Positions 16,774-24,806 of a stretch of 64,000 nucleotides of DNA are shown piece by piece. Under the pieces are notes generated by a model that worked only from the letters and a program-made list of their open reading frames with translations, did not search any database and had not been told where the DNA came from. The position numbers and the translations under genes were made by a program. The stretch is taken from contig NZ_CP159814.1 of NCBI RefSeq assembly GCF_047722505.1, positions 1,054,001-1,118,000 of the forward strand, given 5' to 3'. Numbering within the stretch: the first letter of the stretch is position 1; each line of letters begins with the position of its first letter. Source of the DNA: Pelagibacter sp047722505. Lineage in GTDB: Bacteria > Pseudomonadota > Alphaproteobacteria > Pelagibacterales > Pelagibacteraceae.

Positions 16774-17127
16774 AAAAGCGTGAATGATGCAGTCTTTTAA
16801 TAAAGTTGTTTTCTAAAAAATTGTTGCCTAATTAATGAAGTGTAAAATTATCTGGCAATATCTAAAAAAACTAAGTGTACGCCTTATCGGTGGTGATAGA
16901 TACAAGTCTCTTTAAATTTAATACTACTTAACATTTCAAATTGTCAGAAAAGAGACGTAAATAGCTTGTATAAATCATCTTTCTTTGACGATCTCCTTCT
17001 TTTCAAGATATTTGAATTTAAATGTGGGTATAATTAAAATGGTTTCCTTACTTTAATTGCAAACTCATTTTCAAAGTCTTTATTATTTTTAATTAATCTT
17101 CTGATTGAGGTAACAAGATACCAACTA
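16774..17127. other. Longest gene-free stretch, with a possible structured RNA
   Basis: No convincing coding sequence on either strand. The main structure is at 16901-16970: outer arms TACAAG / CTTGTA and inner arms GTCTCTTT (16906-16913) / AAAGAGAC (16949-16956), joined by an asymmetric 8-nt bulge. A small CACGC/GCGTG hairpin at 16767-16782 sits just upstream of the ligase start. Neither is followed by a T-run, so they are not ordinary terminators. It could be a small RNA, a 5' leader element or the remnant of a lost gene. Confidence 0.4.
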
Positions 17128-17976
17128 TCAATTAGATTTTCTTAAAATAAAAACAAAAGTTACAGATGTCAGCATCATTACTAAAGCATAAGCAGCTGTT
17201 GGTACCATATAAGTAATATTATCAAACAATTGAGTAGCAACGAAAACTGCTAAGGTTCCATTTTGTAAACCACACTCTAAAGAGATAGCTCTTTGTTGAG
17301 GTGCACCTGATGCAAAAAATTTAGCAACATAAAATCCTATAACCATCATAGTTACATTTAATATTAAGGCGATTAAACCTGCTCGAGTTAAAAAGCTTAC
17401 AATTTTATCCCATTCTTCGATATATATTGCAGCAAAAACAAGTAAAAATAATACAATGGAAAATCTTTGAATTAATTTTAAATTTCTTATGACAAGATCA
17501 CCAGCAAAATATCTGATAGTCATTCCAATTATTACTGGAACTGTAACTACAAAAAACATTTTTAAAGCTATGGCTACCATTGTTATTTCGTTTTCAACAT
17601 ATGTGATGTCAAATAGATTAATTGAATTGATAACAATGAATGGGACTGTAACTATACTTAATAAGCTCATAACAGCTGTTAGTGATATTGATAATGCTAC
17701 ATCACCATTTGCAAATTTTGTAAGAACATTTGAGGTTACACCTCCTGGTGCAGCAGCAATTAGCATTACTCCTAAGGCCATTTCAATTGGTACATTTAAT
17801 GCAATGATAAGTAGATAAGCAACAATTGGTAAAACAATTAACTGACAAATAAAACCAATAAAAAAATCTTTAGGGTTTTTTACAACTCTTAAAAAATCAT
17901 CTACTGTTAAAGAAGCTCCTAAGCCAAGCATAATTATAGCTAAAGCGATTGGAGCAATATTTGTTACGATCTCCAT
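17128..17976 (-). CDS. Bile acid:sodium symporter (BASS/SBF) family transporter
   Basis: Inner-membrane protein of 282 residues with about eight or nine hydrophobic helices. It shows the family pattern LGLGASLTVDDF near the N-terminus, AAPGGVTSNVLTKFANGDVA around residue 75-94 and ECGLQNGTLAV near residue 235, the crossing-helix motif that forms the sodium and substrate site. Bacterial members carry diverse organic anions (pantoate, 2-keto acids, sulfonates and others), so the substrate cannot be named. It stands alone, downstream of a gene-free gap and 55 bp from the oxygenase gene. In a streamlined oligotroph, uptake of a small carboxylate is a reasonable guess only. Confidence 0.85.
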   Translation of the reverse strand: MEIVTNIAPIALAIIMLGLGASLTVDDFLRVVKNPKDFFIGFICQLIVLPIVAYLLIIALNVPIEMALGVMLIAAAPGGVTSNVLTKFANGDVALSISLTAVMSLLSIVTVPFIVINSINLFDITYVENEITMVAIALKMFFVVTVPVIIGMTIRYFAGDLVIRNLKLIQRFSIVLFLLVFAAIYIEEWDKIVSFLTRAGLIALILNVTMMVIGFYVAKFFASGAPQQRAISLECGLQNGTLAVFVATQLFDNITYMVPTAAYALVMMLTSVTFVFILRKSN

Positions 17977-18031
17977 AATTCTTATTTAAACAAAAAAATT
18001 ATATAGATACTAGTAAAAAGCTTTAATCTAA

Positions 18032-18694
18032 TTACAGAACTTTCCAGTCGGTCTTAAAAGTTACATAATTTACCTGGATGCATCGTCTTTCTTTAACTAT
18101 TTTCTTTTTTTCCATACCATGCCAAGTATTCGGCCCACTGGTAAACATATATCCGTAATTATTTTTGTAAGGAACTGTTTTAACCTTTTCTAATTTATCA
18201 TTATAAAAATCTGTTCCAAGCTCCTCAGACTCGTTAGCATTATTTACAAATATTAATCCAGACATCAGTTTTTCTTTAATATCACAATGAGGCTTTAACC
18301 AAAAACCCTCCCTATCACAAATAACCTCAACTCTAACATATGAGTTCGATAAATCTCTATCGATCATTTTTGAAATAGTTCCATGAACTTCCTTGGATTG
18401 AAGTTCATTAATAAATTTTACTAAGTTTGGAAATTTTTTTTTATTTTCATTTGTTACAAAGCATCTAAATTTTATTGCTTCACCGCCTGAAGCTATTCCC
18501 TCTCTAAACTCTGCAGCACCACCATCAATTGCTCTGGTTCCATCATAATTTAAATTATGTTTACTTACATCTGGAATATCCGCTTTAATAATTTCCTCAA
18601 TGGCTCCATCAGATAAAGCATTATTATATTCCCAGTGATCAAAAGGAAATTCATGTTTTTTTGCCTGATTTTTAATCGAATTTAAGAATGACAT
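18032..18694 (-). CDS. 2-oxoglutarate/Fe(II)-dependent oxygenase-like protein
   Basis: A 220-residue protein with the iron-binding triad of the 2OG oxygenase superfamily: His136 and Asp138 in KPHCDIKEK, His192 in GPNTWHGME, and a likely 2-oxoglutarate-binding Arg203 or Arg204 about a dozen residues later. The surrounding strands (GLIFVNN, RRCIQVNYVTF) fit the double-stranded beta-helix. Its start codon overlaps the stop of the ELM1-like gene by one base, so the two are translated together. The substrate is unknown; pairing with a glycosyltransferase-like gene suggests modification of a glycan or lipid, but that is inference. Confidence 0.72.
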   Translation of the reverse strand: MSFLNSIKNQAKKHEFPFDHWEYNNALSDGAIEEIIKADIPDVSKHNLNYDGTRAIDGGAAEFREGIASGGEAIKFRCFVTNENKKKFPNLVKFINELQSKEVHGTISKMIDRDLSNSYVRVEVICDREGFWLKPHCDIKEKLMSGLIFVNNANESEELGTDFYNDKLEKVKTVPYKNNYGYMFTSGPNTWHGMEKKKIVKERRCIQVNYVTFKTDWKVL

Positions 18695-19638
18695 TAAGAA
18701 TTAATCTTTTGTTTAATAATATTTGCTACTCTATTCGTTTCATCTAATTTTTGATAGTTCCAATTTTCAATCTCTTCACCTAAAATTCTAGTAATATTTA
18801 ATTCTTTAAATAAATTTCTAAATCTTTGAAATCTTTTGTCATTTTTTTTAGGTGAAATATTGGCTACGTAGATTGGTTTTCCAGTTAAGGCAGCTTCTGA
18901 TATCATGGAGCTAGAATCGCATGTTACTACAATTTTTTCTGAAATTGCTAAAGCTGATAGATAAGCTTTCTTATCTATAGTTTCAATAACTGTATGATTT
19001 TGACCAAAATAATCTTTTGCATATTGAATTATATTTTTTGGTGTTCTCATTGAAGGGATCACAACTAATTGAAAGTTGTTCTGTTTATTCAAGTTGTTTA
19101 AATTTTCAAAAATAGCTTTAATATTTTCTCTTGAATATTCATAATACTTTGTAGGACCACCCATTATTAAAGCCCAAATTTTTCTTTCATCTTTTTTAAT
19201 AAATGAATTTAAATAATCTTTATTTTCATTTATTTCACTTTCAGTAAGATAATGAATTGCACCTTTTGTACTGATAACATTTTGGCCTTCAATTGCATCA
19301 TGTTCTGGAGCTACAATGAAATCAAAATGATTTAAATTTACTTTTGGATCTTGGATGTGAATATTAAAAACTTTTTTATTGGCTGTATTTTTTAAATGGA
19401 TTGATGGGATGACACTTTTACGCCCACAAGATATAATCACATCAAAATCATCATGATTAATTTTTTTAAAAACGCTTTGTGAAATAGGGCTAAGATTAGG
19501 TGGAATTAATTTCCAAAAATGATTTAGTTCAACCTTGTGGTGAGAAAAATCTATGTCCAAAGCTTTAGCCAAACCTTCTACTTGACTGATCATGCCGTGC
19601 ATACCCTCGGTCAATAATATCCCTTTTAATTTTGTCAT
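18694..19638 (-). CDS. ELM1-like (mitochondrial fission ELM1 family) GT-B-fold protein
   Basis: A 314-residue protein of the family named after the plant mitochondrial fission factor ELM1. It shows the family layout: ILLTEGMHGMISQVEGLAKAL at the N-terminus (residues 7-27), FNIHIQDPKVNLNHFDFIVA around residue 90-109, APEHD, and a C-terminal donor-site-like block VTCDSSSMISEAALTGKPIY. The fold is probably that of GT-B glycosyltransferases. The bacterial function is not established; many Alphaproteobacteria carry a copy near lipid or surface-polysaccharide genes. It is the first gene of a two-gene unit with the 2OG oxygenase and is divergent from trxB with a 21-bp gap. Confidence 0.78.
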   Translation of the reverse strand: MTKLKGILLTEGMHGMISQVEGLAKALDIDFSHHKVELNHFWKLIPPNLSPISQSVFKKINHDDFDVIISCGRKSVIPSIHLKNTANKKVFNIHIQDPKVNLNHFDFIVAPEHDAIEGQNVISTKGAIHYLTESEINENKDYLNSFIKKDERKIWALIMGGPTKYYEYSRENIKAIFENLNNLNKQNNFQLVVIPSMRTPKNIIQYAKDYFGQNHTVIETIDKKAYLSALAISEKIVVTCDSSSMISEAALTGKPIYVANISPKKNDKRFQRFRNLFKELNITRILGEEIENWNYQKLDETNRVANIIKQKINS

Positions 19639-19659
19639 TTATCCTTATATAACTTCTGC

Positions 19660-20604
19660 ATGAGTGAAAATCCAATTAAACACACAAAAGTGTTAATAAT
19701 AGGGTCAGGTCCAGCTGGCTATACAGCCGCTGTGTATGCTGCCCGAGCAATGCTAAGCCCTGTTTTAGTTTATGGTTCTGCACCTGGTGGACAATTAACT
19801 ACAACAACAGATGTTGAAAACTATCCAGGATTTTCAGATGTAATTCAGGGTCCATGGTTAATGGATCAAATGAGAGATCAAGCTAAAGCTGTTGGAACAG
19901 AAATGATTGAAGATCATATTTCTTCAGTTAATTTAAAATCTACTCCATTCGAAGCTATTGGAGACAGTGGTCAAAAATATACAGCTGACAGCATAATTAT
20001 TTCAACAGGTGCTCAAGCAAGATGGTTAAACCTAAAATCAGAACAAGCTTATAGAGGCTTTGGTGTTTCAGCATGTGCAACATGTGATGGTTTTTTCTTT
20101 AAAGAGAAAGTTGTGGCTGTTGTTGGTGGTGGTAATGCTGCAGTTGAAGAGGCAATGTTTCTTACAAAATTTGCATCTAAAGTAAAACTAATTCATAGAA
20201 GAGATGAATTAAGAGCTGAAAAGATGCTTCAAAAGAAATTAATGGAAAATAAAAAAATTGAAATTATTTGGGATAGTGCTGTTGAAGAAGTTATTGGCGA
20301 TAGCGAACCTAAAAATGTTACAGCGATTAAAGTTAAAAATCTTAAAACAAATAAAATTGAAGAAATGAAAATAGATGGTTTATTTATTGCAATTGGTCAT
20401 GATCCAGCAACGGCTCTTTTTAAAGATCAATTAGATATGGACAAAGAAGGTTATTTATTAACTAAACCGGATTTAACAGAAACTAATATCCCTGGTGTTT
20501 ATGCTGCAGGTGATGTTAAAGACAAAACATTTAGACAAGCTGTAACTGCTGCTGGAATGGGTTGCATGGCTGCGCTTGAAGCAGAAAAATTCTTATCTCA
20601 CTAA
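19660..20604 (+). CDS. trxB: Thioredoxin reductase
   Basis: FAD- and NADPH-dependent disulfide reductase that regenerates thioredoxin. The FAD dinucleotide fold IIGSGPAGYTAA is at residues 13-24, the redox-active pair Cys139/Cys142 is in SACATCDG, and the NADPH fold VVGGGNAAVEEA lies just after it. The C-terminal FAD contact GVYAAGDV is near residue 283. At 314 residues it is the usual low-molecular-weight form. The stop codon overlaps that of the convergent neighbour in the tetranucleotide CTAA. Only 21 bp separate it from the divergent ELM1-like gene, so any promoter must overlap that coding region. Confidence 0.96.
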   Translation: MSENPIKHTKVLIIGSGPAGYTAAVYAARAMLSPVLVYGSAPGGQLTTTTDVENYPGFSDVIQGPWLMDQMRDQAKAVGTEMIEDHISSVNLKSTPFEAIGDSGQKYTADSIIISTGAQARWLNLKSEQAYRGFGVSACATCDGFFFKEKVVAVVGGGNAAVEEAMFLTKFASKVKLIHRRDELRAEKMLQKKLMENKKIEIIWDSAVEEVIGDSEPKNVTAIKVKNLKTNKIEEMKIDGLFIAIGHDPATALFKDQLDMDKEGYLLTKPDLTETNIPGVYAAGDVKDKTFRQAVTAAGMGCMAALEAEKFLSH

Positions 20605-21257
20605 TTCTTAAAAACTTCAACTATTTCATTAGACTCTAAAGTATGCTGTTGAATATCATTTTGAATAACAGCTATCATTGCTTTTGCAACTGTTTTGGAA
20701 TGAATAGGTTTCATTTTCTTTAAAGGACCTAAAAGTAATGGAGAAAGTAACTTAAAAACGAAGATACCTATTATTTCACTTACTCTCTTTGCTTTTCTAT
20801 CTCCTATTAAAAAAGATGGTCTCAATATTCCAAGTTTTGGAAAATTAAGTTCTTTTAACTCTTCTTCAACTTGTCCTTTAAATCTTATGTATTCTCCTGA
20901 GCTCTTGGGGTTTGCATATAATGCAGAGACAAAAATAAATGAGTTAACCAAATTTGATTTTGCAATTTTTGCAATTTCTTTAGGAATATCAAGTTCAACC
21001 CTTTTATATTCATCTTTATCAGGGGAATTTTTTTTTGTTGTGCCAATACAAACAAAACAATCATCTCCTTTGATGTCTTCTTTGTGATTTTGTAAATTAG
21101 TAAAATCAGTCTTAATAATCTCTACTTTTGGATCACTAATTTCAGCGTCTGAACGGACAAATAATTTTATTTTAGAGTAATTAATATCTTTAATTAATTG
21201 ATTAAGAAGATGTCCTCCAACTAAGCCGGATGAGCCAAATAACAAAGCAGTTTTCAT
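20601..21257 (-). CDS. NAD(P)-binding oxidoreductase, HTATIP2/TIP30-like short-chain family
   Basis: A 218-residue atypical short-chain dehydrogenase with the nucleotide-binding motif GSSGLVGGH (residues 8-16), an acidic and aromatic middle (GDDCFVCIGTT), and the catalytic-like FVSALYANPKSSGEYIRFKG, in which Ser, Tyr and Lys match the TIP30/HTATIP2 and UPF0105-like proteins. The substrate is unknown. It overlaps the ytoQ stop by one base and is cotranscribed with it; it meets trxB tail to tail with a 4-bp overlap. Confidence 0.78.
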   Translation of the reverse strand: MKTALLFGSSGLVGGHLLNQLIKDINYSKIKLFVRSDAEISDPKVEIIKTDFTNLQNHKEDIKGDDCFVCIGTTKKNSPDKDEYKRVELDIPKEIAKIAKSNLVNSFIFVSALYANPKSSGEYIRFKGQVEEELKELNFPKLGILRPSFLIGDRKAKRVSEIIGIFVFKLLSPLLLGPLKKMKPIHSKTVAKAMIAVIQNDIQQHTLESNEIVEVFKN

Positions 21258-21706
21258 TACTTTAAGGAACCTTCCAATATATATTTCAATATACGAAAAG
21301 CTTGTTTTTGATCTGAAGCAACAGCTGCAGCTGAGCCATCCACTTCTTTAAGAGCATGTTGATGATCATCGTTATGAATAACGATCATAGATTTATTAAG
21401 TGCAGTGGCATAACCCGCATCAAAAGCTGCATTCCATTGCTTAAATTTTTCACCAAACTTAACAATAATTACATCACAATCTTGAATAGATTTTTTGGTT
21501 CGAATGGAATTAATATTAGCACCTTTTCTATCTTTCCAAAAATTTTTTTCTTCTGCTCCTAGAATTTCTACACCACAATTATCAGAGGCCTCATGATCAG
21601 TTACGGGAGAAGTAAATTTAACATCTAATTTCTCTTTTTCACAAAGTTGAATAATTTCTTCTCGCCAATTACTGTGAATTTCACCTGCCAAATATACACT
21701 TAACAT
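21257..21706 (-). CDS. YtoQ family protein
   Basis: A 149-residue protein of the YtoQ family, related in fold to nucleoside 2-deoxyribosyltransferases. Conserved segments are VYLAGEIHSNWREEI at the N-terminus, TSPVTDHEASDNCG, GANINSIRTKKSI and the acidic-aromatic WNAAFDAGYATAL. Its reaction is not known to me. A strong Shine-Dalgarno sequence (AAGGAGA on the minus strand at 21718-21712) precedes the ATG at the proper distance, one of the few in the window. It is first in a pair with the TIP30-like gene and divergent from the Atm1-type exporter. Confidence 0.82.
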   Translation of the reverse strand: MLSVYLAGEIHSNWREEIIQLCEKEKLDVKFTSPVTDHEASDNCGVEILGAEEKNFWKDRKGANINSIRTKKSIQDCDVIIVKFGEKFKQWNAAFDAGYATALNKSMIVIHNDDHQHALKEVDGSAAAVASDQKQAFRILKYILEGSLK

Positions 21707-21809
21707 TTATATCTCCTTATTGCTTTTTTAGTTTAAATATCATTTTTTAATTCATTATAAAGTCTAATTTGCTTGTAACAAATTTTTGCTAATCAGTTAT
21801 ATCTAGATT

Positions 21810-23579
21810 GTGAAAAAGGGTAAATACATTAAGACTTTCAAGTTGTTGCTTCCTTATTTGTGGCCTAAAAAAAGAAAAGATTTAAGGATACGAGTTAGTT
21901 TTGCAGTTGTTGCTTTAGTTTTAGCAAAAATAGCAAGCGTTAGCACTCCTTTAGTATTAGGTAGTGCGGTAAACTCTCTGACAGAATTAAGTTCAGGCAT
22001 TAATTTATTTATGCTGGTACCAATAGCCTTAGTAGTTGCGTATGGTGTAACTAGAGTAATTGCTTTCACATTTGTTGAAATTAGAGACGCCTTATTTTCA
22101 AAAGTTTCCCAGCATTCTATTAGACAAATATCTTTGACAATGTTCCAACATCTTCACAATCTATCCTTACAATTTCATTTAAACAGACAAACAGGTGCAC
22201 TAGCAAAATATATAGACAGAGGAACAAAAGGAATAGATTTTCTACTAAGATATGTCTTGTTTAATATTGCTCCTACTTTCTTTGAAGTGTTCTTGGTTTC
22301 TGGGATTTTATTTTATTTATATGGCCCATGGTATGCTGTTGTAACACTTGTAACTATTGGCCTTTATTCTTTTTTAACTTTTAAGATTACTGAATGGAGA
22401 AATGTATTTAGAAAAAGAATGAACCAAGCTGATAACGATGTTAGCACTAAGATGATTGATAGTTTATTGAACTTTGAGACAGTTAAATATTTTAACAATG
22501 AGACCTTTGAAGCTAATAGGCTTGATCAATCTTTAGAAGAATATGAGTTAGCAGCAAATCAAAGTAGACATTCTCTTTCACTATTAAACATAGCCCAAAC
22601 ATTTATCATAATGGTGGGTATTACTATTATGTTGGTGATGTCAGTTTATGGGATCAAAAGTGGAGAGATTAATATTGGTGGGTTTGTTGTAATTAATGCC
22701 TACATGCTCCAATTATATCAGCCATTGAATTGGTTGGGTTCTGTTTATAGAGAAATTAGGCAAGCACTAACTGATATGGAAAACATGTTTAGCTTATTAG
22801 AAGTTGCCCCAACAACAAATGATGATCTTGAGGATATACCCCAAAGTAACGATGCGGAAATTAGATTTGAAAATATTAGTTTTGATTACGATATAAGAAG
22901 AACTATAATTAAAAATATTTCATTTACTGTTCCTAATGGAAAAAAAGTAGCCATCGTAGGACCAACTGGTGCTGGTAAATCAACAATAAGTAGACTGTTA
23001 TTCAAGTTTTATGATCCAAAAGAGGGAAATATTTTTATTAACAATACAAATGTAAATAAAATTTCTCAAAACTCTTTAAGAAAAATTATTGGAGTAGTTC
23101 CACAAGACACTGTCTTATTTAATGACACAATTTATTATAATATAGCTTACGGTAATACTGGTGCTACTAAAGAGGAGGTTATTAGTGCAGCAAAAAATGC
23201 AGATATACATGATTTTATAACAATTTTACCAGATGGTTATGAAACAATTGTAGGAGAGAGAGGGTTGAAATTATCTGGTGGAGAGAAGCAGAGAGTTGCT
23301 ATTGCAAGAACTATTCTAAAAAATCCTAAAATATTTTTCTTTGATGAAGCGACATCTGCATTAGATACTAGTACAGAAAAAGAAATTCAAAAAAATCTAG
23401 AAAATGTCTCTAAAGGTAAAACAACTTTAATAATTGCTCACCGACTATCTACAGCTGCAAATGCTGATAATATTATTGTTCTTGATCAGGGTGCTATTAT
23501 TGAAGAAGGGACGCATGAGAGTTTATTGCTAGAAAAAGGTAAATATTTTGAGATGTGGGGAAAGCAAAAACCTAACTAA
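21810..23579 (+). CDS. ABC exporter, Atm1/HMT1 type
   Basis: Half-size ABC exporter of 589 residues. An N-terminal transmembrane domain (about 1-320) contains the EVRDALFSKV-like coupling region and QTGALAKYIDRGTKGIDFLL, which is typical of Atm1 homologues. The ATPase domain has Walker A GPTGAGKST (about 384-392), signature LSGGEKQRVAIARTIL (from about 487) and Walker B IFFFDEATSALD. Mitochondrial Atm1 exports glutathione-linked sulfur compounds for cytosolic Fe-S and tRNA thiolation; alphaproteobacterial members export glutathione conjugates and metals. The start is GTG at 21810. It meets the aminotransferase gene tail to tail with an 8-bp overlap. Confidence 0.9.
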   Translation: MKKGKYIKTFKLLLPYLWPKKRKDLRIRVSFAVVALVLAKIASVSTPLVLGSAVNSLTELSSGINLFMLVPIALVVAYGVTRVIAFTFVEIRDALFSKVSQHSIRQISLTMFQHLHNLSLQFHLNRQTGALAKYIDRGTKGIDFLLRYVLFNIAPTFFEVFLVSGILFYLYGPWYAVVTLVTIGLYSFLTFKITEWRNVFRKRMNQADNDVSTKMIDSLLNFETVKYFNNETFEANRLDQSLEEYELAANQSRHSLSLLNIAQTFIIMVGITIMLVMSVYGIKSGEINIGGFVVINAYMLQLYQPLNWLGSVYREIRQALTDMENMFSLLEVAPTTNDDLEDIPQSNDAEIRFENISFDYDIRRTIIKNISFTVPNGKKVAIVGPTGAGKSTISRLLFKFYDPKEGNIFINNTNVNKISQNSLRKIIGVVPQDTVLFNDTIYYNIAYGNTGATKEEVISAAKNADIHDFITILPDGYETIVGERGLKLSGGEKQRVAIARTILKNPKIFFFDEATSALDTSTEKEIQKNLENVSKGKTTLIIAHRLSTAANADNIIVLDQGAIIEEGTHESLLLEKGKYFEMWGKQKPN

Positions 23580-24771
23580 GACTTTTGCAAAAAGAAGATA
23601 TTTTTTCTAAAGCTTTTTTAAGATTTTCCATAGAAGTTGCATAAGATATTCTAAAGAAACCTTCTAAACCAAATGCAGAACCTTGAACAACTGCAACACC
23701 ACTATTTTCTAATAAAGACTGAACAAAATCAGTATCTGTCTTAAGTTCTTTTCCGTTTGTATCTTTTTTTCCAATTAACCCTTTGCAGCTTGGAAAAACA
23801 TAAAATGCTCCATCTGGATTTAAACATTCAATTCCGTCTATTTCATTTAATGCTTTAACAACAAAATTTCTTCTTTCTTGAAATGAAGTTGCTCTCTCTT
23901 TAATAAAATCTTGAGTTCCATTTAATGCCTCAACCGCTGCAGCTTGACTAATTGAAGATGGATTAGTTGTTGATTGAGATTGTATTTTAGCAATTGCTTT
24001 AATAATTTCTTTAGGACCAGCCGCATACCCTATTCTCCAGCCAGTCATTGAGTAAGCTTTACTTACACCGTTCATTGTAAGAACTCTTTCTTTCAAGCTA
24101 TCAATTTGCGCAATAGTAAAAAATTTAAACCCTTCGTATGTTACGTGCTCATAAATATCATCGCTTAAAATATGTACATGGGGATGTTTAGTTAAAACAT
24201 CTGCAATTTCTTTAATATCACTTTCTGTATAACAAGCACCCGTTGGATTTGACGGTGAGTTTAATATTATCCACTTTGTTTTTGGTGTTATAGATTTTTC
24301 TAATTCAGCAGGGTTAATTTTAAATCCTTGTTTTTCATTACACTCTAAAATAATTGGAGTTCCACCAGCTAATAAAACCATATCAGGATAAGAGACCCAA
24401 TAAGGCGCGGGAACTATAACCTCATCCCCTTCATTTAGGGTTGCCATCATGGCATTATAAATTACATGTTTTCCACCAGCACCAACTGTGACTTGATCAG
24501 TTGTATAGTCTAGATTGTTTTCTCTTTTAAATTTTTTAACAATGGCATCTTTTAAGGCAGCAGTTCCATCAACAGCTGTATATTTAGTATCACCATCGTT
24601 AATGGCTTTTATAGCCGCTTGTTTGATGTTATCTGGTGTATCGAAATCAGGCTCTCCTGCTCCTAAACCTATAATGTCTTTTCCAGCAGCTTTTAACTCT
24701 CTTGCCTTTTGAGTTACAGCAATAGTTGGCGATGGTTTAATCTTTTTTAGACTGTCTGATATAATGCTCAT
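23572..24771 (-). CDS. aspC: Aspartate aminotransferase, class I fold (I-gamma type)
   Basis: PLP enzyme interconverting aspartate/2-oxoglutarate and oxaloacetate/glutamate, possibly also acting on prephenate or aromatic acids, as some members do. PLP is bound by Lys238 in NGVSKAYSMTGWR; NSPSNPTGA (171-179) and the C-terminal Arg in FRISYAT bind cofactor and carboxylate. It is 399 residues, normal length, with an ATG start. It is divergent from uvrB with a 35-bp gap that must hold both promoters. Confidence 0.93.
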   Translation of the reverse strand: MSIISDSLKKIKPSPTIAVTQKARELKAAGKDIIGLGAGEPDFDTPDNIKQAAIKAINDGDTKYTAVDGTAALKDAIVKKFKRENNLDYTTDQVTVGAGGKHVIYNAMMATLNEGDEVIVPAPYWVSYPDMVLLAGGTPIILECNEKQGFKINPAELEKSITPKTKWIILNSPSNPTGACYTESDIKEIADVLTKHPHVHILSDDIYEHVTYEGFKFFTIAQIDSLKERVLTMNGVSKAYSMTGWRIGYAAGPKEIIKAIAKIQSQSTTNPSSISQAAAVEALNGTQDFIKERATSFQERRNFVVKALNEIDGIECLNPDGAFYVFPSCKGLIGKKDTNGKELKTDTDFVQSLLENSGVAVVQGSAFGLEGFFRISYATSMENLKKALEKISSFCKSLS

Positions 24772-24806
24772 TGAAATATATTTTTATTCTAATAGTTTTA
24801 TAGATA

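Noticed and set aside
17034..17143. Open 36-codon minus-strand stretch downstream of the BASS transporter
   Set aside because: It has no start codon and begins right after an in-frame stop inside the transporter's end; too short to call a remnant.
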